Below are positions 43,497 through 53,131 of a stretch of DNA of 64,000 nt, piece after piece. A program made the position numbers and the translations under genes. Numbering within the stretch: the first letter of the stretch is position 1; each line of letters starts with the position of its first letter. The stretch lies in assembly GCA_943788135.1 (NCBI GenBank), contig CALSPC010000003.1:663247-727246 (forward strand). The letters run 5' to 3'. The notes beneath the pieces were generated by a model, which had not been told where the DNA came from, did not search any database, and saw only the letters and a list, made by a program, of their open reading frames with translations. Source of the DNA: an uncultured Paracoccaceae bacterium (GTDB lineage: Bacteria > Bacteroidota > Bacteroidia > Flavobacteriales > Flavobacteriaceae).

Positions 43497-44183
43497 ATGA
43501 CCAATTTAGAAAAAAAGTTAAAAAACCCTGTGTGGTATGCATTAAATGAAACCCATAAAAAGTTCAGAATAGAATATGATGGGGTTCTTTTTTACCATCC
43601 AGAAGTCTGTACTTTTGGAGCCTTTAATGAGGTTGCTAAAACGGCAAAAACATTAAATGCATACTCTAAGTTGTCTAAAAATTTCTTTTTAGTTTCAGAA
43701 AATGAGACTCCACAAATAGACCCTAAAAGAATAGTTCTAGAAAAAAAAATTGAAGGGTGTCAAATGGTTCTAGACCATTTAGCTGATGTTAAAATGACAG
43801 AGCAAATAGTGGTTTTATCAGAAAAATACCGTGATGAAATTTATGATTTAATATGGTTGGTGATGCCAGGGTATTATCAAAAAAGATCCTTTGAAATGGG
43901 TGATTTTTTTGGAATAGTTAAGGACGGAAAATTAGTTTCGATTTCGGGTCAACGTTTACAAACTGATGATTTCATTGAAGTTAGTGCAGTGGTTACTCAT
44001 CCTGATTATACACGACGTGGCTACGCCAAACAATTGGTTGCACACACTACAAAAGAGATATTGAAATCACAGAAACTCCCCATTTTACATACTGATAAAG
44101 GAAATACAGCGATTCCTCTTTATGAAGCCTTAGGTTATAAAATTTCACGGGACATGAATTGGTGGTTTTACGGAGCAAAATAG
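43497..44183 (+). CDS. GNAT-family N-acetyltransferase
   Basis: This 228-residue protein has an N-terminal variable half (1-120). The C-terminal GNAT/FR47-like fold has the acetyl-CoA loop EVSAVVTHPDYTRRGYAKQL (R-R-G-Y-A) and the following AIPLYEALGYKISRDMNW. It resembles the FR47-type acetyltransferases related to glycine N-acyltransferase. The substrate is unknown. It stands alone between the phosphatidyltransferase and glutamine synthetase genes. Confidence 0.85.
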   Translation: MTNLEKKLKNPVWYALNETHKKFRIEYDGVLFYHPEVCTFGAFNEVAKTAKTLNAYSKLSKNFFLVSENETPQIDPKRIVLEKKIEGCQMVLDHLADVKMTEQIVVLSEKYRDEIYDLIWLVMPGYYQKRSFEMGDFFGIVKDGKLVSISGQRLQTDDFIEVSAVVTHPDYTRRGYAKQLVAHTTKEILKSQKLPILHTDKGNTAIPLYEALGYKISRDMNWWFYGAK

Positions 44184-44204
44184 AGTTATTTCCGCAGTAG
44201 TCTT

Positions 44205-44236
44205 AAAAAAAAACGCCTGCATTGCTGCAAGCGTTT
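44205..44236 (-). terminator. terminator of the GSII glutamine synthetase gene
   Basis: On the minus strand the stem AAACGC-T-TGCA / TGCA-G-GCGTTT closes a GCAA loop and is followed by a run of nine T, 27 bp after the stop codon. The right flank on the plus strand lacks a T-run, so it serves the minus-strand gene. Confidence 0.85.
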
Positions 44237-44262
44237 ATAACTATATATATAAAGTGTAGTAA

Positions 44263-45285
44263 TTAAATTTTAGCAGACTTTACTGTTTTGATAATACGTC
44301 CAGCAATTTTGTACGGATCACCATTAGAAGCAGGTCTTCTGTCTTCTAACCAGCCTTTCCAGCCTTTTTCTACAGCAATAATTGGAATTCGGATTGAAGC
44401 ACCTCTGTCAGAAATTCCCCAAGAGAAATCAGTAATTGCAGCAGTTTCATGTAAACCAGTCAAACGTTGGTCGTTAAACTCGCCGTAGACGTCAATATGT
44501 TCTTTAACTACTGGTCTGAACGCTTCACAAATTTTAGCATATACGTCTTTGTCTCCACAAGTTCTAAGTATTGTGTTAGAAAAGTTGGCGTGCATACCAG
44601 AACCATTCCAGTCCATATCTTTTCCTAATGGTTTTGGGTGGTAATCAATATAGTAGCCATACTTTTCAGTTAAACGGTCTAATAAATAACGTGCAATCCA
44701 GATTTCATCACCAGCTTGTTTAGCGCCTTTTGCAAACAATTGGAATTCCCATTGTCCAGAAGCAACTTCTTGGTTGATACCTTCAAAATTCAAACCTGCA
44801 TCAATACATAAATCAGCATGTTCTTCAACTAAAGCACGTCCATGAGTATTTTTTCCACCAACAGAACAGTAGTACATACCTTGTGGAGCCGGATAACCAC
44901 CTACAGGAAATCCTAAAGGTAATTGAGTTTTAGTATCCATAATAAAATATTCTTGCTCAAAACCGAACCAGAAATCATTATCATTATCATCAATAGTGGC
45001 TCTTCCATTAGAAACGTGAGGCGTACCATCAGCATTCAAAACCTCTGTCATTACTAAATATCCATTAATTCTTGCAGGATCTTTATAGATTGCAACAGGT
45101 TTTAATAAACAGTCAGAATCTCCACCAGATGCTTGTTTTGTAGATGAACCATCGAAAGACCAGTTATCCAATTCTTCAATTGTTCCTTGAAAATTTTCAT
45201 GCTCTTCAACTTTGGTTTTACTTCTCATGTTCTGAGTTGGAAAATATCCATCTAACCAAATGTATTCTAATTTAATTTTAGCCAT
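44263..45285 (-). CDS. glutamine synthetase, class II (eukaryotic-type)
   Basis: This 340-residue enzyme forms glutamine from glutamate and ammonia. The short length and the motifs LEYIWLDGYFPTQNMRSKT, NWSFDGSSTKQASGGDSDCL, the Glu-binding FGFEQEYFIMD and GDEIWIARYLLDRLTEKYG with HPKPLGKDMDWNGSGMHANF mark the GSII class rather than GSI. It is divergent from the GSIII gene at 45536. A -7 element TATATTTG lies on the minus strand at 45322-45315, 30 bp upstream. Holding GSII beside GSIII suggests shared nitrogen control. Confidence 0.94.
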   Translation of the reverse strand: MAKIKLEYIWLDGYFPTQNMRSKTKVEEHENFQGTIEELDNWSFDGSSTKQASGGDSDCLLKPVAIYKDPARINGYLVMTEVLNADGTPHVSNGRATIDDNDNDFWFGFEQEYFIMDTKTQLPLGFPVGGYPAPQGMYYCSVGGKNTHGRALVEEHADLCIDAGLNFEGINQEVASGQWEFQLFAKGAKQAGDEIWIARYLLDRLTEKYGYYIDYHPKPLGKDMDWNGSGMHANFSNTILRTCGDKDVYAKICEAFRPVVKEHIDVYGEFNDQRLTGLHETAAITDFSWGISDRGASIRIPIIAVEKGWKGWLEDRRPASNGDPYKIAGRIIKTVKSAKI

Positions 45286-45314
45286 AATTTTTTAAAGATT
45301 TAATATAATGAGTA

Positions 45315-45322
45315 CAAATATA
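45315..45322 (-). promoter_or_regulatory. -7 promoter element of the GSII gene
   Basis: TATATTTG on the minus strand is an exact TAnnTTTG match, 30 bp upstream of the start codon. No clear -33 TTG is seen at 18-20 bases, so an activator may help. Confidence 0.5.
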
Positions 45323-45389
45323 AAAATAATGAGTAATGCTCTATTTTTTACGGGTATATTTTATTAACTACTAAGACTTTTTATTGAAT

Positions 45390-45407
45390 ACCCTATTTTT
45401 TTAGGGG
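45390..45407. promoter_or_regulatory. inverted repeat between the two glutamine synthetase genes
   Basis: CCCTA and TAGGG flank six T in the middle of the 250-bp divergent region. About 40 bp to the left, a GGGTAT also pairs in principle with the ATACCC leading into this repeat. Its central position makes it a candidate operator for nitrogen control of both genes; no regulator could be assigned. Confidence 0.35.
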
Positions 45408-45498
45408 TTTCGTTAAGTTTTTCATATTTTAAGGCTTAGTAAATTTTATATTTGTTAATAACTATTTGGTTACAGTCTTATATGTAACACGAAAATTT

Positions 45499-45506
45499 TA
45501 TTTTTG
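45499..45506 (+). promoter_or_regulatory. -7 promoter element of the GSIII gene
   Basis: TATTTTTG matches TAnnTTTG and lies 29 bp before the GSIII start codon. A TTTG at 45465-45468 is too far away (30 bases) to be a normal -33 element. Confidence 0.45.
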
Positions 45507-45535
45507 TATAAGATTTTCACTAAACCTCGTTAGTT

Positions 45536-47722
45536 ATGTCAACACTTAGATTTCATGCCCTTAAGCATTCAATAGATCGCCAGCCTACAGAGGTTGGAGA
45601 AGAAGTTAAGCAATCAGAAATTTTTGGAGCCAATGTTTTTGGATTCAAAACCATGCGTCAATTTTTGACCAAAGAAGCCTTTAAAAGGCTCATGCGCGCC
45701 ATAGACAAAGGCGATAAAATCAACCGTTCTATAGCCGATCAAATAGCGTCATCGATGAAAGATTGGGCGATGGCCAAAGGCGTTACCCATTATACCCATT
45801 GGTTTCAGCCGCTTACTGGCGCCACTGCCGAAAAACATGATGCCTTTTTTGAAACGCTAGGTAATGGCGACTCTTTAGAGCGGTTTGAAGGAAATCAACT
45901 GGTTCAACAAGAGCCTGATGCTTCATCATTTCCTAACGGTGGCATACGAAACACTTTTGAAGCACGTGGCTATACAGCTTGGGATCCAACATCTCCTGCT
46001 TTTATTTACGGAACTACTCTTTGTGTTCCTACTGTTTTTGTTGCTTATACCGGCGAAGCTTTAGATTATAAAACCCCATTACTAAGAGCCTTAAACGCCG
46101 TTGATCATGCATCAACTGATGTTGCGCGCTATTTTGATAAAACAGTCAAAAAAGTAACAGCATCACTGGGATGGGAACAAGAGTATTTTTTGATTGACAA
46201 GGCTTTGGTCGCTTCTCGTCCAGATATAGAAATGACCGGACGCACACTTCTTGGGCACAGTTCAGCTAAAGATCAGCAACTCGACGATCATTATTTTGGG
46301 ACCATTCCTGCACGTGCCTTAAATTTTATGCGCGACCTAGAAACTGAATCAATGCGCCTAGGGATCCCCGTTAAAACACGACACAATGAAGTAGCACCCA
46401 ACCAATTTGAATTAGCACCAATTTATGAGGAAGCCAATTTGGCGGTAGATCATAATTCGCTTGTTATGGATGTCATGCAAAAAGTGGCCGATCGACATCA
46501 TTTTAAAGTCTTGTTTCATGAAAAACCCTTTGCCGGAGTGAATGGCTCTGGGAAACACAATAACTGGAGTCTGAGTACGGATACTGGAGTTAATTTATTA
46601 GCGCCAGGAAAAACACCAATGAGTAATTTACAGTTTCTCACCTTTTTTATAAATACCATTAAAGCGGTTCATGACAACGAAGAATTACTTCGAGCCTCCA
46701 TTGCATCAGCCACTAACGACCATCGTCTTGGTGCGAACGAAGCACCACCAGCAATTATGTCTGTATTTATTGGTGAACAATTGTCTAAAGTACTTCACGA
46801 ATTGGAAGGTGTAACCAAAGGGAAATTATCTCCACAAGAAAAAACAGATCTAAAATTGAATGTGGTTGGTAAAATCCCTGAAATTTTATTAGATAATACC
46901 GATCGAAACCGAACATCTTCCTTTGCTTTTACGGGGAACAAGTTCGAATTTAGAGCTGTTGGGTCTACCGCTAATTGCGCCAACCCAATGACGGTATTAA
47001 ACTCAATTGTTGCCCGTCAATTAATTGATTTTAAGGCTGAAGTAGATGAATTGATAAACGCCAAAGGCTTAAAGAAAGACGAAGCTATATTTAATGTATT
47101 AAGAGAGTACATTAAAACCTCTCGAAACATTCTTTTTGAAGGGAACGGTTATGGTGATGATTGGCAGGCTGAAGCTAAAAAAAGAGGCTTAAGTAATAAT
47201 AAAAACACACCTGAGGCTTTGAAAATTAAAATTGCGCCTAAAACCATAGCGCTTTATGAAGGCTTAAACGTTATGAATAAAGTTGAAATTGAAGCCCGTT
47301 ACGATATCGAAATTGAAGAATATGTGCATATTCTTCAAATTGAAGGTCGAACCTTAGGAGATATCGCTCGGAACCATGTTATTCCTACAGCAGTTAAGTA
47401 TCAAAATATTCTGATAGATAATGTCAAAGGGTTGAAAGAAATTTATGGCAAAGACTTTAAAAAATATGCGAGCGAACAGTTGGTTTTGATTGCGGATATC
47501 TCTCAACGTATTGAAGCTATTAACTCTGGAGTAACAACAATGACGAACTCTCGTAAAAAAGCAAATTCCATTAAAGACACTACGAAAAAAGCAACTATTT
47601 ATTGCAATCAAGTCAAGCCACTTTTTGACGATATTCGTTACCACTGTGACAAGCTGGAATTGTTAATTGATGATGAACTTTGGCCATTAGCAAAATATCG
47701 TGAATTGCTTTTTACAAAGTAG
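45536..47722 (+). CDS. glnN: glutamine synthetase, class III
   Basis: This 728-residue GSIII enzyme has the large size characteristic of the class. Motifs are the N-terminal FGANVFGFKTMRQFLTKEAF, ASLGWEQEYFLIDKAL with catalytic Glu residues, MRLGIPVKTRHNEVAPNQFE, VNGSGKHNNWSLSTDTG with the ATP/ammonium site, and SFAFTGNKFEFRAVGSTANC. It makes glutamine like the divergent GSII enzyme; in Bacteroidota GSIII is commonly the nitrogen-regulated form. It is monocistronic as far as can be seen. Confidence 0.95.
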   Translation: MSTLRFHALKHSIDRQPTEVGEEVKQSEIFGANVFGFKTMRQFLTKEAFKRLMRAIDKGDKINRSIADQIASSMKDWAMAKGVTHYTHWFQPLTGATAEKHDAFFETLGNGDSLERFEGNQLVQQEPDASSFPNGGIRNTFEARGYTAWDPTSPAFIYGTTLCVPTVFVAYTGEALDYKTPLLRALNAVDHASTDVARYFDKTVKKVTASLGWEQEYFLIDKALVASRPDIEMTGRTLLGHSSAKDQQLDDHYFGTIPARALNFMRDLETESMRLGIPVKTRHNEVAPNQFELAPIYEEANLAVDHNSLVMDVMQKVADRHHFKVLFHEKPFAGVNGSGKHNNWSLSTDTGVNLLAPGKTPMSNLQFLTFFINTIKAVHDNEELLRASIASATNDHRLGANEAPPAIMSVFIGEQLSKVLHELEGVTKGKLSPQEKTDLKLNVVGKIPEILLDNTDRNRTSSFAFTGNKFEFRAVGSTANCANPMTVLNSIVARQLIDFKAEVDELINAKGLKKDEAIFNVLREYIKTSRNILFEGNGYGDDWQAEAKKRGLSNNKNTPEALKIKIAPKTIALYEGLNVMNKVEIEARYDIEIEEYVHILQIEGRTLGDIARNHVIPTAVKYQNILIDNVKGLKEIYGKDFKKYASEQLVLIADISQRIEAINSGVTTMTNSRKKANSIKDTTKKATIYCNQVKPLFDDIRYHCDKLELLIDDELWPLAKYRELLFTK

Positions 47723-47865
47723 AAGTCTTACGGTTTTAGACGACTATTGTACGATTAGAAAGTTTAGATTTTTTTAAAAAAATAGGCTAAACTCATACAC
47801 TTACGCATTGTATGTTTTTAGGTCTTTTCTATTAACTCTTTAGTCTTTTTTCTTAAATACTTTCT

Positions 47866-47873
47866 TACTTTTG
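47866..47873 (+). promoter_or_regulatory. -7 promoter element of purM
   Basis: TACTTTTG is an exact TAnnTTTG match 17 bp before the purM ATG. The sequence about 20 bases upstream is T-rich without a clean TTTG. Confidence 0.5.
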
Positions 47874-47890
47874 CATATCAAATACACTTT

Positions 47891-49069
47891 ATGGGAACCG
47901 AGATAAGTAAACGCTATGCCCAACGTGGGGTTTCAGCATCCAAAGATGATGTACATAATGCAATAAAAAACATAGACAAAGGCCTGTTTCCAAAAGCCTT
48001 TTGTAAAATTGTTCCTGATTATTTAACAAATGACGATGATTTTTGTCTTATAATGCATGCTGATGGCGCCGGAACAAAAAGTGCTTTAGCGTATATGTAT
48101 TGGAAAGAAACTGGAGATCTTTCGGTTTGGAAAGGAATAGCACAAGACGCACTTATCATGAATATTGATGATTTATTGTGTGTTGGAGCTACTGATCATA
48201 TCATGCTATCCTCAACCATAGGAAGAAACAAAAATGTCATTCCAGGCGAAGTGCTTTCAGCGATAATCAACGGTACGGAAGAACTCATAGAAGACCTTAA
48301 AGGCTTTGGCGTAACCATTCATTCAACAGGTGGTGAAACTGCTGATGTCGGCGATTTGGTCCGGACTATCATTGTTGATTCGACGGTCACTGCAAGAATG
48401 CCAAGGCATAAGGTAATTGATAATGCCAATATACAAGCTGGTGATGTAATTGTTGGTTTAGCCTCTTATGGTCAAGCAACCTATGAAACATCGTATAATG
48501 GTGGTATGGGAAGTAATGGACTAACTTCCGCAAGACACGATGTGTTTGAAACGTATTTAGCAGCTAAATATCCCGAAAGTTTCGATGCAGCTGTGCCTAA
48601 AGATTTAGTGTATTCTGGTCAAATGAAGCTCACAGATGCAGTTGAGGGCGCTCCTATAGATGCAGGAAAACTAGTCCTGTCGCCTACAAGAACTTATGCG
48701 CCTATCATCAAAACAATTTTAGACGCTTATGATGCCCAGTCAATTCATGGAATGGTACATTGTAGTGGAGGTGCACAAACCAAAATACTTCATTTCGTAG
48801 ATGAATTACATATCATAAAAGATCAGATGTTTGCTGTGCCACCGCTTTTTAAGTTGATACAAGAACAATCCAAAACCGATTGGAAAGAAATGTATCAAGT
48901 TTTTAATTGTGGTCATCGCATGGAACTTTATGTACAACCAGATATCGCAGAAGCGCTTATAGCCATCTCAAAATCATATAATGTTGAGGCTCAAATTATA
49001 GGACGAGTAGAAGCAGCAGACACCAAAAAGCTAACCATTAAAAGTGAGTTTGGAACCTTTGAATATTAG
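47891..49069 (+). CDS. purM: phosphoribosylformylglycinamidine cyclo-ligase (AIR synthase)
   Basis: This 392-residue enzyme closes the imidazole ring of FGAM in purine synthesis. It shows the PurM-type ATP-binding features: ISKRYAQRGVSASKDDV at the N-terminus, MHADGAGTKSALAYMYW, NIDDLLCVGATDHIMLSSTI, HSTGGETADVGDLVRTI and VHCSGGAQTKIL. It is somewhat longer and more diverged than the E. coli enzyme, as usual in Bacteroidota. A good -7 element lies 17 bp upstream. prfA and pyrF follow on the same strand. Confidence 0.9.
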   Translation: MGTEISKRYAQRGVSASKDDVHNAIKNIDKGLFPKAFCKIVPDYLTNDDDFCLIMHADGAGTKSALAYMYWKETGDLSVWKGIAQDALIMNIDDLLCVGATDHIMLSSTIGRNKNVIPGEVLSAIINGTEELIEDLKGFGVTIHSTGGETADVGDLVRTIIVDSTVTARMPRHKVIDNANIQAGDVIVGLASYGQATYETSYNGGMGSNGLTSARHDVFETYLAAKYPESFDAAVPKDLVYSGQMKLTDAVEGAPIDAGKLVLSPTRTYAPIIKTILDAYDAQSIHGMVHCSGGAQTKILHFVDELHIIKDQMFAVPPLFKLIQEQSKTDWKEMYQVFNCGHRMELYVQPDIAEALIAISKSYNVEAQIIGRVEAADTKKLTIKSEFGTFEY

Positions 49070-49106
49070 AGGTTTTAATGCACAACTCTGAATCCATAAA
49101 AAACAG

Positions 49107-49114
49107 TACTTTTA
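49107..49114 (+). promoter_or_regulatory. -7-like promoter element of prfA
   Basis: TACTTTTA (one mismatch to TAnnTTTG) lies 21 bp before the prfA start codon, within the 66-bp gap after purM. Confidence 0.35.
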
Positions 49115-49135
49115 CAACATAATTCTCCAAAGTAA

Positions 49136-50212
49136 ATGTTAGAAAAAATACAAATAGTTAAGCAGCGTTTTGATGAAGTCAATGACTTAATCATTCAGCC
49201 TGATATTATTTCAGACCAGAAACGCTATGTTCAACTCAATAAAGAATATAAAGATTTAAAGACAATGGTCGATCTTGGTCTTGTCTATGAATCGTTAATG
49301 TCTAATATCGACGAAGCACAAGAGATTATTTCAGATGGAAGTGATGCAGAAATGGTCGAAATGGCTAAAATGCAAATGGAAGAAGCCAAAGCGCAAATTC
49401 CTGCTATAGAGGAAGAAATGAAGTTTCTTTTAATCCCAAAAGATCCCGATGATGCTAAAAATGTAGTGGTCGAAATTCGTGCGGGTGCTGGTGGTGATGA
49501 AGCTAGTATTTTTGCAGGAGATTTACATCGCATGTACACCAAATATTGTGAGTCCAAAGGCTGGAAAGTTGATGTTGTAGATTTTAACCACGGAACTTCA
49601 GGAGGTTTCAAAGAAGTTATTTTTGAAGTTAGTGGCGAAGACGTTTATGGCACTATGAAATTCGAAGCTGGTGTGCACCGTGTTCAACGTGTACCACAAA
49701 CGGAAACACAAGGTCGTGTACACACAAGTGCAGCCTCCGTTATTGTTCTTCCAGAAGCCGAAGAATTTGATGTTCAACTCGATATGACCGAAGTCAGAAT
49801 AGAACGAACTACTTCAACAGGACCTGGTGGTCAGTCGGTGAATACGACCTATTCAGCGATTAAACTTCATCACGAACCTACTGGAATGATTGTGAGCTGT
49901 CAAGACCAAAAATCATCTCATAAAAATTTAGAGAAAGCACTGAAAGTATTAAGGTCACGATTATACGAAATGGAATTGGCCAAAAAACAGGCTGCAGATT
50001 CTGAAAAACGTATGAGTATGGTATCTTCAGGAGATCGAAGTGCCAAAATTAGAACCTATAATTATCCACAAGGAAGAGTTACAGAACACCGTATCGGGTT
50101 GACTTTATACGATTTATCAAACATAATTAATGGCGATATTCAGAAAATAATTAATGAACTGATGTTGGCTGAGAATACTGAAAAACTTAAAGCTGATAAC
50201 GGTACAATTTAA
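49136..50212 (+). CDS. prfA: peptide chain release factor 1
   Basis: This 358-residue factor recognises UAA/UAG stop codons. It has the GGQ catalytic motif in [19 protein letters not shown] and the codon-recognition motif in the form PQT ([19 protein letters not shown]), a variant of PxT. The domain order is helical domain 1 (1-100), superdomain 2/4 and the C-terminal domain 3. It is followed after 6 bp by pyrF. Confidence 0.96.
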   Translation: MLEKIQIVKQRFDEVNDLIIQPDIISDQKRYVQLNKEYKDLKTMVDLGLVYESLMSNIDEAQEIISDGSDAEMVEMAKMQMEEAKAQIPAIEEEMKFLLIPKDPDDAKNVVVEIRAGAGGDEASIFAGDLHRMYTKYCESKGWKVDVVDFNHGTSGGFKEVIFEVSGEDVYGTMKFEAGVHRVQRVPQTETQGRVHTSAASVIVLPEAEEFDVQLDMTEVRIERTTSTGPGGQSVNTTYSAIKLHHEPTGMIVSCQDQKSSHKNLEKALKVLRSRLYEMELAKKQAADSEKRMSMVSSGDRSAKIRTYNYPQGRVTEHRIGLTLYDLSNIINGDIQKIINELMLAENTEKLKADNGTI

Positions 50213-50218
50213 TAGGAC

Positions 50219-51040
50219 ATGACGACCCAAGCCCTTGTTTCAGAAATCAAAAAAAAACAATCCTTTCTTTGTATTGGATTAGATGTAGATTTAGCAAAAA
50301 TCCCTGCTCACTTACTGGAGTTAGACGATCCAATTTTTGAATTTAATAAAGCTATTATAGACGCTACACACCAGTTGTGTGTTGCATATAAACCCAATAT
50401 TGCGTTTTATGAAGCTTATGGTTTAAAGGGCTGGAAGTCCCTTCAAAAGACGATTGCTTATCTCAATACAAAGCACCCAGAAATTTTCACGATTGCGGAT
50501 GCAAAGCGTGGTGATATTGGAAATACAAGTACCATGTATGCAAAGGCGTTTTTTGAGGATTTAGCTTTTGATAGTGTGACTGTAGCGCCCTATATGGGTA
50601 AAGATTCTATTGAACCTTTTTTAGAGTTCAAAGATAAACATACCATTATGTTGGCCTTAACATCTAACCGAGGTGCTTATGATTTTCAGACCCTCACAAC
50701 GGATGATCAACCCTTATATAAAACCGTTTTAGAAACATCAAAAGGCTGGAAGAACTCTGAAAATTTAATGTATGTGGTGGGGGCTACCAAAGCGACTTAT
50801 TTTTCTGATATACGAACTCTTATTCCCGATAGTTTTCTATTAGTTCCTGGAGTTGGTGCACAAGGTGGAAGTTTGGCTGAAGTATGCAAATATGGAATGA
50901 ATTCTCAAATTGGACTTTTAGTTAATTCTTCTCGTGGAATTATTTATGCATCTAATGGTTTAGATTTTGCAGCCCAAGCAGCCCAAGCAGCGCAGGTTTT
51001 ACAGATCGAAATGGCAGAATTGATGTCTAAAATTTTATAA
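50219..51040 (+). CDS. pyrF: orotidine 5'-phosphate decarboxylase, type 2
   Basis: This 273-residue enzyme makes UMP from OMP. It has [15 protein letters not shown] at the N-terminus, the catalytic motif [17 protein letters not shown] (D-x-K-x2-D), [16 protein letters not shown] and the phosphate loop [15 protein letters not shown]. The length and the KRGDIGNT form mark the type 2 class. It directly follows prfA, probably as part of one transcript, and is convergent with the 129-residue gene. Confidence 0.94.
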   Translation: MTTQALVSEIKKKQSFLCIGLDVDLAKIPAHLLELDDPIFEFNKAIIDATHQLCVAYKPNIAFYEAYGLKGWKSLQKTIAYLNTKHPEIFTIADAKRGDIGNTSTMYAKAFFEDLAFDSVTVAPYMGKDSIEPFLEFKDKHTIMLALTSNRGAYDFQTLTTDDQPLYKTVLETSKGWKNSENLMYVVGATKATYFSDIRTLIPDSFLLVPGVGAQGGSLAEVCKYGMNSQIGLLVNSSRGIIYASNGLDFAAQAAQAAQVLQIEMAELMSKIL

Positions 51041-51048
51041 GCGTTCTC

Positions 51049-51438
51049 TTATAAAGTGAGCATCCAGATGTTTTGGAGCTTATTAAATTTTCGTAGCTCT
51101 TTTTGAAGAATTGATACAAATTCGCGTCCATCACTATTACATTTTTCTAAACGTCTAAAGTTAATCAGTAAGCGTCTTGTAAGTCCTTTAAGCGTTTTGG
51201 CATGTTGGTGCTTTTGTTCTGAAAACGGTTCTTGTTGTGCTTTTATAATCTCCGGAGCTAAGGAGTCAGATTGACGTACGATATCTCCTGAAAAGTAGAT
51301 ATTTATATCTTCATCTCCATTTGATTTCAAAACAGCAAGATCGGCACTCAAATAATTTGAGACCCGTTTAGAGAGCGACCCTATTTCAACTGCTTTTTTG
51401 TAAAAGTCAGCATGTAATTCTGAATAATCTTGAAACAT
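51049..51438 (-). CDS. uncharacterised 129-residue cytoplasmic protein
   Basis: A small soluble protein without signal peptide. Its N-terminal part is helical (FQDYSELHADFYKKAVEIGS). The C-terminal half is Lys/Arg/Leu-rich and helical (HAKTLKGLTRRLLINFRRLE, LQKELRKFNKLQNIWMLTL). No motif is recognised; I recall similar short proteins next to pyrF or Lrp-family genes in flavobacteria but no function. It is divergent from the Lrp-type regulator at 51563 (124-bp gap) and could be under its control. Confidence 0.65.
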   Translation of the reverse strand: MFQDYSELHADFYKKAVEIGSLSKRVSNYLSADLAVLKSNGDEDINIYFSGDIVRQSDSLAPEIIKAQQEPFSEQKHQHAKTLKGLTRRLLINFRRLEKCNSDGREFVSILQKELRKFNKLQNIWMLTL

Positions 51439-51562
51439 TATACTTTAAATAAAAATACCTATTCCAAAATTAAAACAAAACAATAGATATTTAATTTAAA
51501 AATTAAAGATAATACTATTTATTTATTAAATATTTAATATATTTATGTAAAATACATTAAAT

Positions 51563-52003
51563 ATGAAACTAGATAGCATACATTCCAGAATTTTAGAACA
51601 GCTTCAGTGCAATGCAAGGATCTCAAATACAGCAATTGCTAAGGAAGTTGGAATTTCATCACCAGCAGTTACAGAACGCATAAAAAAATTAGAAGATGCT
51701 GGGATCATCGAAGGGTATTATGCAAAAGTATCTCATACTGAGTTGGGCTATGATTTTAGAGCCTTGATTACTGTTCGAGCATTTGTGGGGCGTTTGCAGC
51801 CGTTTCTACATAAAGTGAAGACCTTAGATGAGGTGATCAATTGTTACCGTATTACTGGAAACGAAAATATTGTGATGGAAGTCGTGCTTCAGAATCAACG
51901 TCATCTCGAGAAACTAATCGACCAACTGATAACATATGGCGAAACCAAAACTCAGATTATTCTTTCAAACGTAGTATCAAATAACCCTATATTAAAAAAG
52001 TAA
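51563..52003 (+). CDS. Lrp/AsnC-family transcriptional regulator
   Basis: This 146-residue regulator has an N-terminal HTH (about 5-55; LDSIHSRILEQLQCNARISN, KEVGISSPAVTERIKKLEDA) and a C-terminal RAM/ligand domain (about 65-140; ALITVRAFVGRLQPFLHKVK, CYRITGNENIVMEVVLQN). Such proteins respond to amino acids. The divergent 129-residue gene and the downstream DUF1684 lipoprotein gene (16-bp gap) are the nearest possible targets. The upstream 100 bp is extremely AT-rich with repeated ATTTA/TTTAAT units that could be its own binding sites. Confidence 0.92.
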   Translation: MKLDSIHSRILEQLQCNARISNTAIAKEVGISSPAVTERIKKLEDAGIIEGYYAKVSHTELGYDFRALITVRAFVGRLQPFLHKVKTLDEVINCYRITGNENIVMEVVLQNQRHLEKLIDQLITYGETKTQIILSNVVSNNPILKK

Positions 52004-52019
52004 TTGTACTTTTAATGTT

Positions 52020-52631
52020 ATGAAATCACAACACGTTTTTTGTATCGCTCTGATTGGGATTATTTTGATGGCCTGTAATTCTCCAAAAAAACCACTTAAA
52101 TTTCACTCTGAATTTCAAGCTCAACAAAATAGTTTTTTTAAAGACGCTTCAACATCCCCGCTTAAACCCAAAGATTTGAAAGTGTTTGAAGGTCTTGATT
52201 TTTTTCCTATTGACTCACTTTTTGTTGTCAAAGCTCAGTTATTACGAACTCCAGATTCTGCCTTTTTTGAAATGAAAACAACTACAGAACGAGTTGCCAA
52301 AGAACGCGTTTTTGGAATTTTGACTTTTACTATCAATGAGGAATCATATGCCTTAAAAGTTTATCAAGGTGAAGCGGATGCTAATTCTGAAACAGCACCA
52401 AACTATTTGTTTCTGCCTTTTTTAGACGATACTAATGGCGAGACGACTTATGGCGGTGGTCGCTATATTGATTTAAGTATTCCAGATGGTAATCAGATAA
52501 TCATAGATTTTAACTCTTCCTATAATCCGTATTGTGCTTACAATGAAAAATTTTCTTGCCCAATTGTACCAAGAGATAATTATGTTCCCTTAGAAATTAA
52601 GGCTGGAGTGAAAAGTTTTAAAAACCATTAA
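52020..52631 (+). CDS. DUF1684 lipoprotein
   Basis: This 203-residue lipoprotein (signal ending in LMAC) has the DUF1684 pattern: LKVFEGLDFFPIDSLFVVKA, GILTFTINEESYALKVYQGE, the conserved FLDDTNGETTYGGGRYIDL and the ending IIDFNSSYNPYCAYNEKFSC, then PIVPRDNYVPLEIKAG. The biochemical role of the family is unknown. It is transcribed behind the Lrp-type regulator and its 3' end overlaps the convergent crcB gene by 4 bp. Confidence 0.87.
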   Translation: MKSQHVFCIALIGIILMACNSPKKPLKFHSEFQAQQNSFFKDASTSPLKPKDLKVFEGLDFFPIDSLFVVKAQLLRTPDSAFFEMKTTTERVAKERVFGILTFTINEESYALKVYQGEADANSETAPNYLFLPFLDDTNGETTYGGGRYIDLSIPDGNQIIIDFNSSYNPYCAYNEKFSCPIVPRDNYVPLEIKAGVKSFKNH

Positions 52632-52999
52632 AAACTTTTTGATATAAACAGGCCTAAAAATATGGCCACTATCCCAACAGCAATAGATCCAAGTGTGTAA
52701 ATAAGAAAACTCATAATATCTCCTTCTTTTAAAAACACTTGATTTTCATAGGCAAAGGCTGAAAATGTAGTGAAGCCACCACAAAACCCTGTAATTAATA
52801 ATAAGGTTTGATTTTCAGAAAGACTGCTATTTTTTAATGCAATTCCCATAAAAAGACCAATAAGTAAACTGCCAACAATATTTACAGAAAAGGTGCCCCA
52901 CGGAAAACCAGTACCTACAGTTTTAAAAATTTTTCCAACGCCATAACGAAGTGCACTTCCAACGCCACCACCTACAAAGACTAATAAAATCTGTTTCAT
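52628..52999 (-). CDS. crcB: fluoride ion channel CrcB
   Basis: This 123-residue protein has four hydrophobic helices typical of the dual-topology Fluc channels that export fluoride. It shows GGGVGSALRYGVGK, FSVNIVGSLLIGLFMG and the signature GFCGGFTTFSAFAYENQVFL with the Phe and Thr residues of the pore. A single copy is present here, so it would form a homodimer. No fluoride riboswitch is apparent in the 130 bp upstream. Confidence 0.93.
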   Translation of the reverse strand: MKQILLVFVGGGVGSALRYGVGKIFKTVGTGFPWGTFSVNIVGSLLIGLFMGIALKNSSLSENQTLLLITGFCGGFTTFSAFAYENQVFLKEGDIMSFLIYTLGSIAVGIVAIFLGLFISKSF

Positions 53000-53131
53000 G
53001 TATTGTTTTTTGCTAAATTAAAAATAGATTTCTTAGAAACGCTATAAAATGATTTTTTATTAGTCAATGAAAATACATTACATTCGTAGAAATTTGAAAA
53101 AACTATCAAAACAAACTAAAAACTCAAACTC

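Noticed and set aside
52000..53131. Fluoride riboswitch upstream of crcB
   Set aside because: The 130 bp upstream of crcB are AT-rich and show none of the conserved riboswitch sequence or pseudoknot elements I could recognise.
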